Positions 1 through 12,860 of a stretch of DNA of 64,000 nucleotides are shown here, in pieces. The translations under genes and the position numbers were made by a program. The DNA comes from Numida meleagris (lineage: Eukaryota > Chordata > Aves > Galliformes > Numididae), in contig NC_034438.1 of the NCBI RefSeq assembly GCF_002078875.1, positions 67,241,446 through 67,305,445 on the forward strand. Reading direction: 5' to 3'. Every line of letters begins with the position of its first letter. Position 1 is the first letter of the stretch. The notes beneath the pieces were generated by a model that was not told where the DNA came from, searched no databases, and saw only the letters and a list, made by a program, of their open reading frames with translations.

Positions 1-95
1 TCTATGGTTCTATGGTTCTATGGTTCTATGGTTCTATGGTTCTATGGTTCTATGGTTCTATGGTTCTATGGTTCTATGGTTCTATGGTTCTATGG
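1..95 (+). repeat. 8-bp minisatellite (TCTATGGT)n, about 12 copies
   Basis: Twelve nearly perfect head-to-tail copies of TCTATGGT run from the window edge to about position 95, with no substitutions that I can see. The unit differs by one base from the ATTCTATG repeat that ends CR1 LINEs (GTTCTATG versus ATTCTATG). The array is therefore probably an expanded CR1 3' tail whose body lies left of the window. The open frame across it is a by-product of the repeat and not a gene. Confidence 0.9.
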
Positions 96-2901
96 GTTAA
101 TATACACATCTTGTATATGCACAACTGTAATCCTGTTCCTAATGAGCCAAATAACTGGTATGCATTTAAATAGTAGTGCAAATGAATGTGACTTTTGGGT
201 TAGAATGTGACTAAGCTTAGGGATAATGTTCGATTTGTGGTTTAGCTAAAAGTTGTAGTGTAGTATATGTAGTAGTACAGCTATGTCTACATAAGGATCT
301 AGATATTAGGACATACCGGTGACACAACTTTGTGATCAGAATTTCACTGACATTTTTTACTGTTTTGTTCTGTTGCTAGAGCTTGCTTGCTGTTCCCCTT
401 TTAGTTCTGGATAATCCAAGCAGCAGTAGCAGCAACAGCATACAAACTAAGCAGCGTTCCAGTAATGCTCTCTGTTCTCAGTTGATAATGGGGAAATGTT
501 GCATGAAGGAATAGCTGAGGATTTTCTGTATGACTCATACAGTGCAAGTATTTCTTGCCAGAGATGAAGACTTCGCTGCCTAAGCTCTGAATGGGTAATA
601 AAATACTTAGCTGGTTTACTTTTTTTTTTTAATACAGTATTAGTTTGAGTGGTAATGAGTAGTAACGTAAGATGTAAAACAGGACAATGTTATCTTGTTT
701 AGAGCTTTGACAGCAAAATGCAGTCACATCACTTGCACACTAAGCAGTTAAAAAGATTTGCAGCCTTGTTAAGGATTGAGAAAGAATACATCAAATGAGG
801 CAGTACCTATATTTAAGCAATACAAAGGGATGCTGCATTTTCTAAACTGTCCAGCAAATTGGCTTTATAAAGACCAAGATTAACCTGGCATCTTGGATTC
901 AGATCTCAGTTTCTTCCAGATACTGTATGTATAAGTCAAATTTAAAATTTTGTACTGATATACGTATGGAAAAATATAGATAAAAAGAACAAACACATTT
1001 TCCTTCCAACAGTACTGAGATTATAGAATGTGTCTCTGAATGCTTGTAATTAAGATCATCTTTCAGATATGGTCTTCACATTCTTTTGGTACAACCTTTG
1101 TGTCATTCTGTTCTTCCTCTCCCTTCTCAAAAAGAAATTTTCACTTGCTTATTTAATTCATTTGAATTATAAGTAGTTTCCTAGCTAGCTAGAAGTTTCT
1201 TTAAATTATCCTGTGTTGTTCATTTCCATTACTATGAGCACCTCTGTCATCTTTCCCATGAACTGGAAGGAAATGTAATTATTCAGGAACACTTTAAAAG
1301 AGTTCTCTGAGTGTTGGGTACCACGCCTTGCCTTGTTAAGCGTGGTCTAAATCTTCTTTCTCCAAGACGAGGATGGCACTGCTTGTTCCTACTCTTCAAA
1401 AAGGTCATTTTCAGTCAGACTTAACACACTTCTCTTAACATATCTAAATCAATGGGAATAGAAAACACATGATGTAGGGAAGGAAAATTTAACTTTCTTA
1501 AAAATTTATAATTTATAAATGACCATTCCCTTACCAAATCCTCACCTCCATCTGACTGATAGGATCTTAACCGTAGGATCTTTCCCATATTTGAACCAAA
1601 CCAGAGCCCCTCAGGACGAGCAGCTTTTCCAGTCTGAACTCTTTGATCATCTGTTGGTTCTCAGAAGGTGGTGCTGAATTCTCTTGCCTCATTACAAGAA
1701 TCACTGCAGCTACATAGACAGAATCTTAGAGGAGTGCAGAAGAGCGTGAAATCAAGCAGAAATTTTGTTTATCTCTGATATTAAATTCGTAGTTTTTCTT
1801 TTCCTTATATCCTATTAAGCAACCCCTTCCTAACTTAAATAATTGCTTGCTTTGGCTTTTTGTCATGCCATAGCATGTTTATACAGCTAACCTCTTCACA
1901 AAAGACCTCAAATGTATATCACAGTATTTTTTTTTACTCCCTCCTTCCAATAATACTAACATAACAACAGAGTTTGAAAGACTGTGGTAGGCATCCTAGA
2001 CATGTCAAAAAGTAAATACTGCAGGTACTGCAAAATAGGTGTGTTAATCAAGAAGATAAATCTTAGTTGAAATGAAACCCTTATTCTTTGCAGTTTGTGT
2101 GTCAGCAGCTGACTGGAAATGTTAGTTAGAATTGCTGGATCCCATTTTCTGTTTCTTCTTTTTCCTGTGCATTGCAATCTGTTTCCTTTGATGGCTTCAC
2201 CTTCCAGAGGAGGAAATAAAAATCCAAACAATTTTTCAGTAAACTGGTTTTGTGTGTGTGTGTGTGTGTGTATGTTTTTACAGGCAGCAGATTTACACTC
2301 TAATCTCTGTTTTTATTTACTGCCCATGAAAGTACGTGGATTATTCTGCCTCTACTTCTCTATGTAAATAGATCACGTGATAGAGGGCTTTTGTCTGGGT
2401 TTGAAGATTGTTTAAGTATGTCTGTTTGAATTAAGCAAGATACTTAGCTGAAGTATTAATCTACAACAGTTGTGTTTCTCTCCATTCGTACCACCCTAAC
2501 TCCTGGAACACAAGGAGAAGGACCAATAGACTGATGCTCAGCTAATGCACTTTAAAAGCCTGTGATGATATCAGTCTCTGTTGATCTTTTCCTGAAATTT
2601 AAACTAAGTTTGTTAAGGGTTGGATTTATCCCAACAGATGCAAACATTCCAGTTATTTACTTATTTATTGTCTTTTCAATGGCACATTCTAATTCCAGAG
2701 GTTATTATTTGTTTGAGCTCTTCACATTTAAAAGCATAGAAATTTATAAAAATACATATTTTTAATTGAATCATTTCATTCTCTGCCTACTCTTGCTAGT
2801 ATCTAAGGAAAACTGAGTTGGTGATAAGTCGTTGGTTGTTTTTCCCACTTCTCACTGTAATCATTATTTATTCTGATCACAGCTGTGATAAACTGCTGAC
2901 A
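96..2901. other. AT-rich sequence without recognisable genes
   Basis: I see no gene or recognisable transposable element here. Open frames are short, lack known domains and overlap on both strands. The only simple repeat worth naming is the GT run near 2.25 kb. Confidence 0.5.
2250..2271 (+). repeat. (TG)n microsatellite
   Basis: About eleven uninterrupted TG dinucleotides, visible directly. Confidence 0.95.
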
Positions 2902-2968
2902 GATGGCTGGGCTACATGATCTTGGTCTTTTCCAGCCTTAGTGATTTGATGATTCTGTGATTCTGTGA
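2902..2968 (+). mobile_element. CR1 LINE, 3' end fragment (old)
   Basis: The segment follows the CR1 3' UTR pattern: a ctgg..tacatgatctt block, then ggtcttttccagcc, then a tail of two to three degenerate GATTCTGT units. Only about 67 bases remain, as is usual for severely 5'-truncated CR1 insertions. Tail divergence suggests an old copy. Confidence 0.7.
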
Positions 2969-3008
2969 AACTACTCTGTTGTATCAGAAATAAAATAGTA
3001 AGCATCTT

Positions 3009-3104
3009 AGAATCATAGAATCATAGAATGGTTTGGGTTGGAAGGGACCTTTAAGATCATCTTGTTCCAGCCCCCCTGCTATAGGCAGGGACACCTCCCA
3101 CTAG
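3009..3104 (-). mobile_element. CR1 LINE, 3' end fragment (reverse)
   Basis: Starts with the reverse complement of the CR1 tail (agaatcatagaatcatag), followed by the conserved gtttgggttggaagggacc and the cccctgctataggcaggg block. It is a 5'-truncated insertion on the minus strand. It faces the plus-strand fragment 40 bases upstream, so the two tails are close and inverted. Its low divergence suggests it is the younger of the pair. Confidence 0.9.
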
Positions 3105-3958
3105 ATGGATGGAAGTATTTTTCTGCTCTCTGAAGCCTGAATGCCTTCTGCAGATGATAGGTGTCAGATTTGGAGTTTAAATAAGGTACGGACTGAAAGC
3201 TGCAGGCAGGTTTTCTGTGGACTCAGGAAGATGGGTCTCTCAGAAAGCAGCAGCTCATTTCCTTAGGGGTACTCCATTGGAGCCCAGTAAAATGCGGAGC
3301 TTTATTTGCACTCTTTACAGAAGACTGGAATATGTCAGGAAGACTTTAGAAACAAAATAAAGACTGTTAAAATAGTCAGGGATCATTCATGACATAACCT
3401 GTTGCCCTATGCAGGCTGTTTTGTCAGCTCATATTTAATGTCTGAGCCTGGCAGTTTAATATCCTAACGCATATTTGGCCTTCTGTGTTTCCACATTTCC
3501 TTCCTATAGTGTGTGCATGTTACTGCAGGCTCATCTGCTTGTAGAAGTGTCTGAGGAGGCAAAACCTTTGCACTGTTCTCTCCCATAGTTTCTAGCTGCC
3601 TTCAGAAGTTCATCTTTCTCCATTCATCAGATTGCTCTCTTCCTTATTTCATTTTCCAAATCTCAGTCTGAAAAGCTTTTCTTTAGAGGTAATTCAATCT
3701 AAAATGTTTTTTTTTTCTTTTTAATTGTCAGTCTTACAAGGTTTCATTTGTTTTTTCAATTCAAGGCAAGTGTTCGTATCACTTAATATTTCTTTCCTTT
3801 AGTTATTGATTTTGTTTTCAAATTTAGCACATTCTATCACTGTCACTCTATTATTTGAACTCTGCTAGTGACTTACTTTTGCAGAAAAAGTGTTTTAATA
3901 AAAGGCTGTATTATATATACAGTGCAAAAACGTGTGACTTGTTAGTATAGAGTCATTA
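3105..3958. other. no recognisable feature
   Basis: AT-rich sequence. I find no long open frame with family resemblance and no repeat that I recognise. Confidence 0.5.
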
Positions 3959-4816
3959 ATGGAGGGTTGTAAGGTACTGCAGAGGGACCTGGATAGACTG
4001 GATTGATGAGCCAAGGCAAACTGTATGAGTTCTAATAGGGCCAAGTATTGGGTCCTGCACTTTGGTCACAACAACACCAGGCAACCCTACAGGCTTGGGG
4101 AGGAGTGGCTGGGAAGCTGCCTGACGGAAAGGGAGCTTGGTGTGCTGATGGACAGTTGGCTGAATATGAGCCAGCAATGTGCCCAGGTGGCCAAGAAGGC
4201 CAATGGCATCCTGGCTTGTATCAGGAATGGTGTGGTGAGCAGGACTAGGGAAGTCATCCTGCCCCTGTACTCGGCATTGGTGAGACCCCACCTCGAGTAC
4301 TGTGTTCAGTTTTGGGCACCTCAGTAGAGAAAGGACACTGAGGTGCTGGAGCAGGTCCAAAGAAGGGCAACAAGGCTGGTGACAGGGCTTGGAGAATATG
4401 CCCTACGAGGAGCAACTAAAGGAACTGGAGCTGTTTAGTCTGGGGAAGAGGAGGCTGAGGGGAGACCTCATTGCTCCCTTCAAATACCTGAAAGGTGATT
4501 GCAGTGAGAGCAGGGCTGATCTCTTCTCAGTGGTGACAGGTGACAGGAGAAGGGGAAATGGCCTCAAGTTGCACCAGGGGAGGTTTAGGTTGCATATCAG
4601 AAAAATCTTCGTTACAGAAAAGGTTGTTAAGCACTGGAACAGGCTTCCCAGGGAGGTGGCTGAGTCACCATCCCTGAATGTGTTTAAAAACCGTGGTGCT
4701 CAGGGACATGATTTGTCGGTGGGTTGTTAGGGTAGTATGGTTAGGTTGCGGTTGGACTTGATGATCTTGAAGATCTTTTCCAACCTGAGCAATTCTATGA
4801 TTCTGTGATTCTATGA
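3959..4816 (+). mobile_element. CR1 LINE, 5'-truncated, ORF2 C-terminus plus 3' UTR
   Basis: Covers the last part of the CR1 ORF2 reading frame, downstream of the reverse-transcriptase catalytic motifs, and then the 3' UTR. Recognisable protein segments include the [15 protein letters not shown] block and the [13 protein letters not shown] block. The frame is broken by an in-frame TAG at 4325-4327 and by a single-base insertion near 4390, after which it continues in the next frame. The native ORF2 stop near 4712 appears mutated. The element ends in gatcttttccaacctgagcaattctatgat-type sequence and a GATTCTGT/GATTCTAT tail. It cannot be mobile. Confidence 0.95.
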
Positions 4817-7800
4817 ATCTCTTAAAATTACCAGTTAACAACTGTTATGGCTGCTGTTGACATCACCTTCCAACTTCTTTTTCCTCCTGATTCTAACTAC
4901 AATAGTTACACTCTACACTGCACTAATCGTTGGCTAAAACTGATGCTTAATAAGGGTGTAGCAGATGGAAATTTATACTTTCTGCATCTCAAGGACATTT
5001 CACTGTTAAGAAGTTTAACCAGATTGTTAATTGTCCCAGATTCCAGCATCAAAATTACTGGTTCCGTGCTCAGAGATCACTTTCACAGAAAGTGAAAACT
5101 AGCTAATAAGAAAAATTCAAATTATTTAGAACAAATGTGAACATAATTTCTTATTTTACTTCTTTGTTTACTTCATATTAAGTACAGATTTAGTTCCGTG
5201 TCTGTCTTGTAAAGTTTGTTCTGACTGGCATATTTGTACCCATCCTTTTGGCTCCTGTTTTAGTTATTGAGCTTATTCTCAGGCTAACACTGTTCAAATC
5301 TGGGCTTCAAAGTCAGGATATTTTCTGCTTACACTGTGAAAGCACTGGGAATGCTTTCTTCCTAAAACTTGTACTCTGTATAAAACACAAAATATACCAG
5401 ACCAAAAATACTGAAAATATAAAATATTTGTTTTGCCTGAAATACACAGGAACGTTACATTGTGTTCCACTGTGCCTCTTGTTCCAGGCTATTAGCTCAG
5501 GTTTGCAGGAGTTTCTTCTACAATAGCTTAGTACAATAGCTCTATTAAAGACGTGCATTACAGTATAGTAGAAAAATTGGTTGAAAGTAAGGAATCACTT
5601 TTCTAATGTTTAGAAAGTGAATTATTCACTGGCAAATATTCACATTGCTGTCACTTTGAAAAATATATTTTTTCTATTCTTATTTTCTGAACAGTTGAAA
5701 GTCATGCTGCTAAATATTACCTCATCCCACTTAGTCTTACATCACTCAGTAAGGTTTTTTATTTTAAGATTCAGGATTTCTTCTCATTTGTAACATGTTG
5801 CATAGCTAAACCATTACCTGGCTTCTGTCTTCTGTGCTTTTTTTCTTTAAAAAGTTTTTGTTTATGGTACCTTTTAGTTGTTCACTCTATACATTTTATA
5901 CAGTGACTCACAAATGAAAATAAAAGAAATTGCCATCAAACTCTTAAAAAAACTTCCAAAGTTGGTCTGAATTTAGCATCAGGTATAGATATTCACCCAC
6001 TGTAAATTCATATAAACCCTAAGAGATGTTCCTGTCTCCTTGTTCAGCTGTAGGGTCTTCCCATTGATGTAAGTTCCATGTGCTCTGTGTTGGCGTTATA
6101 CACATATATGACATAAATTATATATATATAATAAATATATATTTGCACTAAATATTATGAATATAAGGTATCATATATAGAAAATATTATGTGACATATA
6201 GCAAAGCTTAGCATAGCATGCTGTATCATATAACACCATATATTTTATATATACAATATATACTATATTTTTGATCACGTATTTCTGATTCTCCTGTGTT
6301 CTCTATCCTCCTGAAGCTTTTTTTTTGTCTTCTGCTTATGTATTAAAATCTACCTTTGAGCAGGCATATGCTGCCTCCTCGTTGGTGAAATATTGCTCAA
6401 ACTGTGAGAACATGACATAAAGATCCCATAATAACTGTAGAGAAGTTGAACACATCTTTCTGCCCCTTGGCGCTATATAGAAGCTTCTGTTTCTAGTAGT
6501 AACAGCCCTGAACTCTGAATCAGCCTCCTGAAAGGTGCCCTTTATGATGAATCAGGCAAGGTGATCAGCATCTAATTAATAGGAGAATTAATAAATAAGG
6601 CAAAAGGGTTAGAATTAAGGCTGTGGATAAATGTGACTGTCTTAGTTTTTCTAAGTTTCTTTTGGTGTAATGGGGCTAAGCAGAAGCTGTCACTGCAAAG
6701 GGAGGCTTGTGCAACTGCAAAGGCAGTTGTGTAACTACAGAGGATGTATGGTAACTGCCTGGCACATGAGAAACAAGCAAGATGAGGCCTACAAAACCAA
6801 ATAAATGCAGAGTTAGAGGCTTGTTGTGCTAAATAAACAACCAGCACAGAGTCACTGCCTGGGTTAATACATAACTAAAGCATTTTAAAGTAACATTTCA
6901 GCATAATCTCCTCATAATAATGAGTCTACACATACAACGCTGAGCTGAAAAGGTTTGAAGCTGCACTCTCTCTCCTGTTCTTCCTGTTAGCCAGTGTGCA
7001 AAAATACCATTAGCATCAGTACCAGTAGCACTTTTCTCTGTTAGACAGCATCATTAACCAGTTTTTTTCCTAAGTCCCAGAGCAATTAGCAGCTGCTCAG
7101 TAGAACCTAACGCTTTGCCAGCCTTGTGTTATTGAGGATATAATTTTGTGCAGACACAACCCTGGTTCCAAGAAGCTTTGCTAGTTCAGGCTGTGTCTTG
7201 GACTAGCTTAGGCCAGCGTAAGACGGAGAGCTGTGGCTGGCAGTAACTGTTCAACAGAACAACCAATTTTTGTTCAGAAGAACTGAAATTGTGCTGGTAG
7301 AGGACCTTAAGTGTTGGGGTTTTTTTATGCCAGAAACAACTCTTGTTTTTGAAAACTGGGCCAGAATTTTGGATGTGCAGAAAGAAATGTTACAGAAGGA
7401 AAAGCCTGGATGTTAATTACTAAGAAGACAAAAAATGTGAAGAACATGTTCTCAGAAGTAGACGAAATCTCTGTCAGACTGTAAGATATCGCAGTGAATC
7501 ACTTGTGAGTCATGTTTGATGGAGAACCTACTGCAGTTGTGTAACAGGAAGTATACAGCATATCTTCCCTGTACTATGAAGTTTCTGTTCCTTGCTTATT
7601 GGATAGCTCATCTTGTGCTGTGCAGATCTATGAAATTAGTCAGCAAACATAACTGTTAGATGCTACCTATGCTGCGTCACGGATGACTTGCCAAATTTTT
7701 ATGAAGGGCTTTAACCTTTAGCATTAATGCATTAAGAGATACTGGATTCTAGATTTTAGAAAATTCAGTGTGAGATCAGATATCATATGAGATCAGTTAC

Positions 7801-9541
7801 TTCTGTGGAATTAAGCAGAAATAGCAATGTTTGTTTCTAACTTTGTAGAGTTAGAGGATAACCACATTTTTGTAAGACAGATGGAAAGTTTCATCTTTTC
7901 TGTTGTGTATTTTATGTATGAGACTAAGTGGTCTAAAACTAATGCTATACAAGAACAAATACAGCATGAGAACAAGAGTCAGTTTGTCACAATATTTTGA
8001 GTATATTTTGAAAAGGCAAAAAAAATTTACTGGAATTTGCATTAGACTATCAAACTTCAGACAGTAAGAACATAGACACATTTGCATTTCTCTGAACAGA
8101 GGCTGTGTGGGTCCTCTGGTCTAAAATAGTAACTGAATGCTCAAAAGAAACGAGATAAGAAACATTCCTGTCATTACAAAAGCTTAAATCCTGCTCAGCA
8201 GATTCTACTGATATTCACTGAGCTGCATATCTGAGATTTAGAGGAGAATAACATTAACTTTTCTGTTTTCTTCTGTGTGGTATGTACAACCTGAAGTAGA
8301 GTCTATACCGAAAAAAAACTTTCCTACAAGCGTAACGTGGCTGAAATGTGGATTCTCCCTTCCAGCTAGCTTCCTAACCACCTACTTATTTTACAAACTC
8401 TTGTTTAAAAAGTCAGAAATTATTTCCAGTAATGAGTATTCCTTTTAAAGTAACTGGAAAGTCTCTGTTGCCAAAACCTGACTCCACAGTAGCAACTTAT
8501 CATGTCTGAACAAGGGACACAGTATTTCTCTAATAATGCAGCTGTATGCTGTAGGGAAACCAGGGTGCTTGTTCTTGTTTTTCAACCAGTGAAGTTACAA
8601 AATAGTTGCAGAATTCTCAATTTTGAAGCTTCAAATACAATTACATGGCATTATTGCTTTCAGTATGTACTTTCAACTAACTTTCTGTGTTTTATGACCC
8701 TTTTATTCACTTTTATCTACATCCTTGATCTCTCTTTTTGTTAAGAGGTGAAATGTCCGTTTGAAAATCAGTCTTCTGTAGTGAGTGTGAAGTAATTGGT
8801 TTCTTTTATGTCAACCTTTTAAACAAAAAAAAAAGGTATAGTGCACAGTGAAATTATCAAAGTAATTGAACCTGCACGTTCCTCACAAAGAATTAGCATT
8901 GTTAGGTGAAGCTGTGAAGATAAAATCTCTAGCCTTGAAAATTTTTATTGTGAAATGGCTTTCTTATCAGTGAGGTTAATGAAGATGTCAGCAAATGGCA
9001 TGAGGTTTTGCCAAATGGAATTGCTTTCACCTCCAATCCAACTTGGAAAAGGTGTTAATCAGTACATTAATCTTATCAGCAGCTGAGAAAATGGTTTTGA
9101 AACTGGCTATTTCTGTTTTTCATTAGGAAAAACTGAAAAGATAATTATTCTCAGAATCCATATTACCAATATTATTCTTCCTTCCCTCTCTTCTTCAAGT
9201 GCATCCTTTTGCAAAGATATGACAAGGATGGATGTGAGGGCAGGTAAAAGGATTACTTGCAAATGAAGGTGAACTTTCTATAGAGTTTTCAAAACATACT
9301 TGATCAGTCTTTTCTATGAATAGCTTTGTAAATATTTGCAAAGTCTTTGCAAGTCATTCATAAAACAGTGTGATAAAATATTATATGTATGACTTCTTAA
9401 AAATTATAATGAAAGCAGAACATGAAACAAGACTTATAGGGTCACATATGCCAATCGGTTTATTAGTTAATTAGCAAGGAAAAATGGATAATTTCAAATT
9501 TAATAATCAGACCTTATTCTTAGCTCAGTTTCTTATCTAAA
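4817..9541. other. long AT-rich stretch, no gene recognised
   Basis: No open frame here looks like a known protein. A TA-dominated tract lies at about 6098-6270. Around 6.57-7.3 kb there is moderately less AT-rich sequence that could be an unrecognised old repeat, but I cannot name it. Confidence 0.5.
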
Positions 9542-10189
9542 TCACAGAATCACAGAACAGTTGGAGGACCCCTTTGGATGAAGTCTGGAGTAACCCTCCA
9601 ACTCAAGCAGGAACACCCACAGCCACTTGTCCACTTGTCTAGACAGGTTTGAATATCCCAAAGGAGGAAGATTCCGCTGGTTCTGTGAGCACCCTGTGCC
9701 AGGGCTTGGGCATCCTTGCAGTGAGATAGTGTTTTCCGATGTTCAGACAGAATATCTTGTTCTCTACTTTGTGCCTGTTGCCTCTTGGCCCATCACTGGT
9801 CACCACCAGAAAGAGCCTGGTTCTGTTTTCTCTGCACTGTCCTTTTGGGTAGTGATAAGATTCCTCCTGAGTTTTCTCACCTCAAATCTGAATAATCCCA
9901 GCTATCTCAGCTCTCTTTTAGTAGAGATGCTCTGGTCACTCCTTCACCTTTGTGGCCTTCACGGGGAGGGACTCATCTCTCCAGTATGCTCATGTCTCTT
10001 TTGTACAGGGGAGACCAGACCTGGACATAGTACAGAGTGCCCTCATCGATGCTGAGTGAAGGGCAAGAATCACCTCCCTACACTTGCTGGTGGCACTCAT
10101 AATGCAGTCCAGGATGACATTGCCTTTCTTTTCTCGTAAGGACAGGGTCTGGCTCATGTTCAACTTTATGTCTGCCAGGAGTCCCAGGA
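9542..10189 (-). mobile_element. older CR1 LINE (reverse), 3' part, interrupted
   Basis: Read on the minus strand this is the 3' end of a CR1: the tail (cacagaatcacagaa) lies at the left, followed by 3' UTR and then the ORF2 C-terminal region. The coding part is recognised from the reverse of the ggtggccttc, ctcagctctcttttag and gctcatgttcaac blocks. It is much more diverged than the element that follows. Its next segment resumes at about 12859, so the two pieces are one old copy split by the plus-strand CR1 between them. Confidence 0.85.
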
Positions 10190-12860
10190 CTGGTGGCGTG
10201 GCTCTCTATGTTAGAGACTGTTTTGATGTTATTGAACTTGCAACTGAGGAAGACAATGTTGAATCTCTGTGGGTTAGGATCAAAGGAAAGGCTGACAAGG
10301 CAGACATCCTGGTGGGGGTCTGTTATAGACCGCCTAACCAGGATGAAGAGACAGATGAGGCGTTCTATAAACAGCTGGCTGAAGTTGCGTGATCGCCAGC
10401 CCTTGTCCTCATGGGGGACTTCAACTTCCCTGATATATGCTGGGAATACAACACGGCGCAGAAGAAGCAGTCTAGAAGGTTTCTAGAGTGTATGGAAGAG
10501 AACTTCCTACAGCAGCTGGTGAGAGAACCTACCAGGGGAGGTGCCCTGCTAGACCTGCTGTTTACAAGCAAGGAAGGTCTGGTGGGAGATGTGGAAGTTG
10601 GGGGCTGCCTTGGACAGAGCGACCATGAAATGGTAGAGTTCTCAATTCTTGGTGGAACCAGGAGAGGGGACAGCAAAACTGCTGCCTTGGACTTCCAGAG
10701 GGCAGACTTTGAATTGTTCAGGAGGCTGGTAGGGAGGGTCCCTTGGGATTCGGTCCTGGAGGGTAAAGGGGTCCAGGAAGGCTGGTTGCTCCTCAAGAAG
10801 GAAGTCCTGAAGGCGCAGGAACAGTCTGTCCCCCTGAGCCGCAAGATGAGCCAGTGGGGAAGAAGACCGGTGTGGATGAACAGGGAGCTCTTCCTGAGGC
10901 TCCAGGAGAAAAAGAGAATCTACCTCCTGTGGAAGAAGGGACAGGCAACTCAGAAAGAGTACAAAGAGGTTGTTAGGATGTGCAGGGAGAAAACTAGAAA
11001 GGCAAAGGCACAGCTTGAACTAAGCTTGGCTGCTGGGATTAAAGGAAACAAGAACCGCTTCTACAAATATATTAAGAGTAAGAGGGGGACCAAGGAGAAT
11101 CTCCGTTCTTTACTGGATGCAGCTGGGACTGTGGCCACTGAGGACAATGAAAAGGCTGAGGTTCTCAATGCCATTTTTACGTCTGTCTTTAAAAGGCAGA
11201 GCAGTTGTCCTCAGAGCACTGTACTCTCTGACCTGGAGGTCTCGGATGGGGAGCAAAATAACCCCCCCATGATTCAGGAGGAAACGGTCAGAGACCTACT
11301 ACTCCACCTGGACTGCCACAAGTCCATGGGGCCAGACGAGATCCACCCGAGAGTACTGAGGGAGCTGGCGGAGGAGATAGCCAAGCCGCTTTCCATCATC
11401 TATCGGCGTTCCTGGTCAACTGGAGACGTCCCAGAAGACTGGAGACTTGCCAATGTGACTCCCATCTACAAGAAGGGTCGTAAGGAGGATCCGGGGAACT
11501 ACAGGCCTGTCAGCCTGACCTTGGTGCCAGGGAAGGTTATGGAGCAGATTGTCTTGAGGGAGATCACGTGGCATTTGCGGGACAACTGGGGGATCAGGCC
11601 CAGCCAGCATGGGTTTGTGAAGGGCAGGTCCTGCTTGACCAACCTGATCTTCTATGATTGAGTGACCCACCTGGTGGATGAGGGACAGGCTGTTGATGTG
11701 GTCTACCTAGACTTCAGCAAAGCCTTTGACACTGTCTCCCACAGTATTCTCCTGGAGAAACTGGCAGCCCGTGGCTTGGACCGGTACACTCTTCGCTGGG
11801 TGAGGAGCTGGCTGGAGGGCCGGGCCCAGAGAGTGGTGGTGAATGGAGTTAAATCCAGCTGGTGACCGGACACGAGTGGTGTTCCCCAGGGGTCGGTGCT
11901 AGGGCCTGTCCTCTTCAATATCTTTATTGATGACCTGGATGAGGGCATTGAGAGCACCCTCAGTAAGTTTGCAGATGACACCAAGCTGGCAGGAAGTGTC
12001 AATCTGCCTGGGGGTAGAGAGGCCCTACAGAGAGATCTGGACAGGCTGGATCTCTGGGCTCAAGCCAATGGGATGAGGTTCAACAAGACCAAGTGCCAGG
12101 TCCTGCACTTTGGCTGCAGCAACCCCAGGCAACGCTACAGGCTTGGGGCAGAGTGGCTGGAAGACTGTGTAGAAGAAACAGGCCTGGGGGTGTCGGTCAA
12201 TGCTCGGCTGAGCATGAGCCAGCAGTGTGCCCAGGTGGCCAAGAAGGCCAATGGCATCCTGGCTTGTATCAGAAATAGTGTTGCCAGTAGGAGTAGGGAA
12301 GTCATTGTCCCTCTGTTCTCAGCCCTGGTGAGGCCGCACCTCGAGTACTGTGTCCAGTTTTGGGCCCCTCACTGCAAGAATGACATTCAGGCTCTGGAGC
12401 GTGTTCAGAGGAGGGCGACGAAGCTGGTGAGGGGTCTGGAGCACAGGCCTTATGAGGAGCGGCTGAGGGAGCTGGGATTGTTCAATCTGGAGAAGAGGAG
12501 GCTCAGGGGGACCTTATCGCTCTCTATAACTACCTGAAGGGAGGTTGTAGTGAGCTGGGGGTCGACCTCTTCTCTCGTGTAACTAGTGACAGGACGAGGG
12601 GGAATGGCTTCAAGTTGTGCCAGGGGAGATTTAGGCTGGACATCAGGAAACACTACTTTTCTGAAAGAGTGGTCAGGTGCTGGAATGGGCTGCCCAGGGA
12701 GATGGTTGAGTCACTGTCTGTGGAGGTGTTCAAGAAACATTTAGATACAGCGTTGAGAGACATGGTCTAGTGGGGTTATTGGTGGTAGGTGGATGGTTGG
12801 ACTGGATGATCTTGTAGGTCTTTTCCAACCTAGCTAATTCTATGATTCTATTCTATGACT
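10188..12860 (+). mobile_element. CR1 LINE, 2.67 kb, nested in an older CR1
   Basis: A plus-strand CR1 holding most of ORF2 and a full 3' UTR with the expected tail (ctaattctatgattctattctatga). The 5' end is truncated inside the endonuclease domain. Both edges carry GACT (10188-10191 and 12857-12860), which may be a short target duplication or chance microhomology, so the borders are uncertain by four bases. The flanks on each side are consecutive segments of one older minus-strand CR1, which shows that this copy inserted later. ORF1 and the promoter are absent. It is the longest and best preserved element in the window, but its frame is broken. Confidence 0.95.
10191..12770 (+). pseudogene. 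CR1 ORF2 remnant: endonuclease and reverse transcriptase
   Basis: This frame encoded the CR1 ORF2 protein, which nicks target DNA and copies the element RNA at the nick. A single reading frame runs from about 10191 to about 12505. The apurinic-type endonuclease shows its GDFN motif (10414-10425) and SDH motif (10618-10626). A lysine- and arginine-rich linker follows. The reverse transcriptase shows DFSKAFDT (11710-11733), the PQGSVLGP turn (11884-11907) and the catalytic FADD box (11968-11979). F-A-D-D is the usual form in this family. In-frame TGA codons lie at 10390, 11659 and 11863; at least the first and third fit CGA-to-TGA decay at CpG. A one-base deletion near 12505-12511 shifts the frame, and the native stop would be the TAG at 12768-12770. 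The N-terminal part of the endonuclease is missing. Confidence 0.95.

Noticed and set aside
4..210. Open frame starting with a repeated M-V-L-W-F-Y-G-S peptide
   Set aside because: It is a translation of the 8-bp minisatellite. The periodic peptide is forced by the 24-bp frame period and has no independent support.
9627..10055. 142-codon plus-strand open frame
   Set aside because: It lies antisense to the old minus-strand CR1 and its sequence is explained by that element.
10365..10844. 159-codon minus-strand open frame
   Set aside because: Shadow of CR1 ORF2 on the opposite strand; the plus-strand frame has the motifs.
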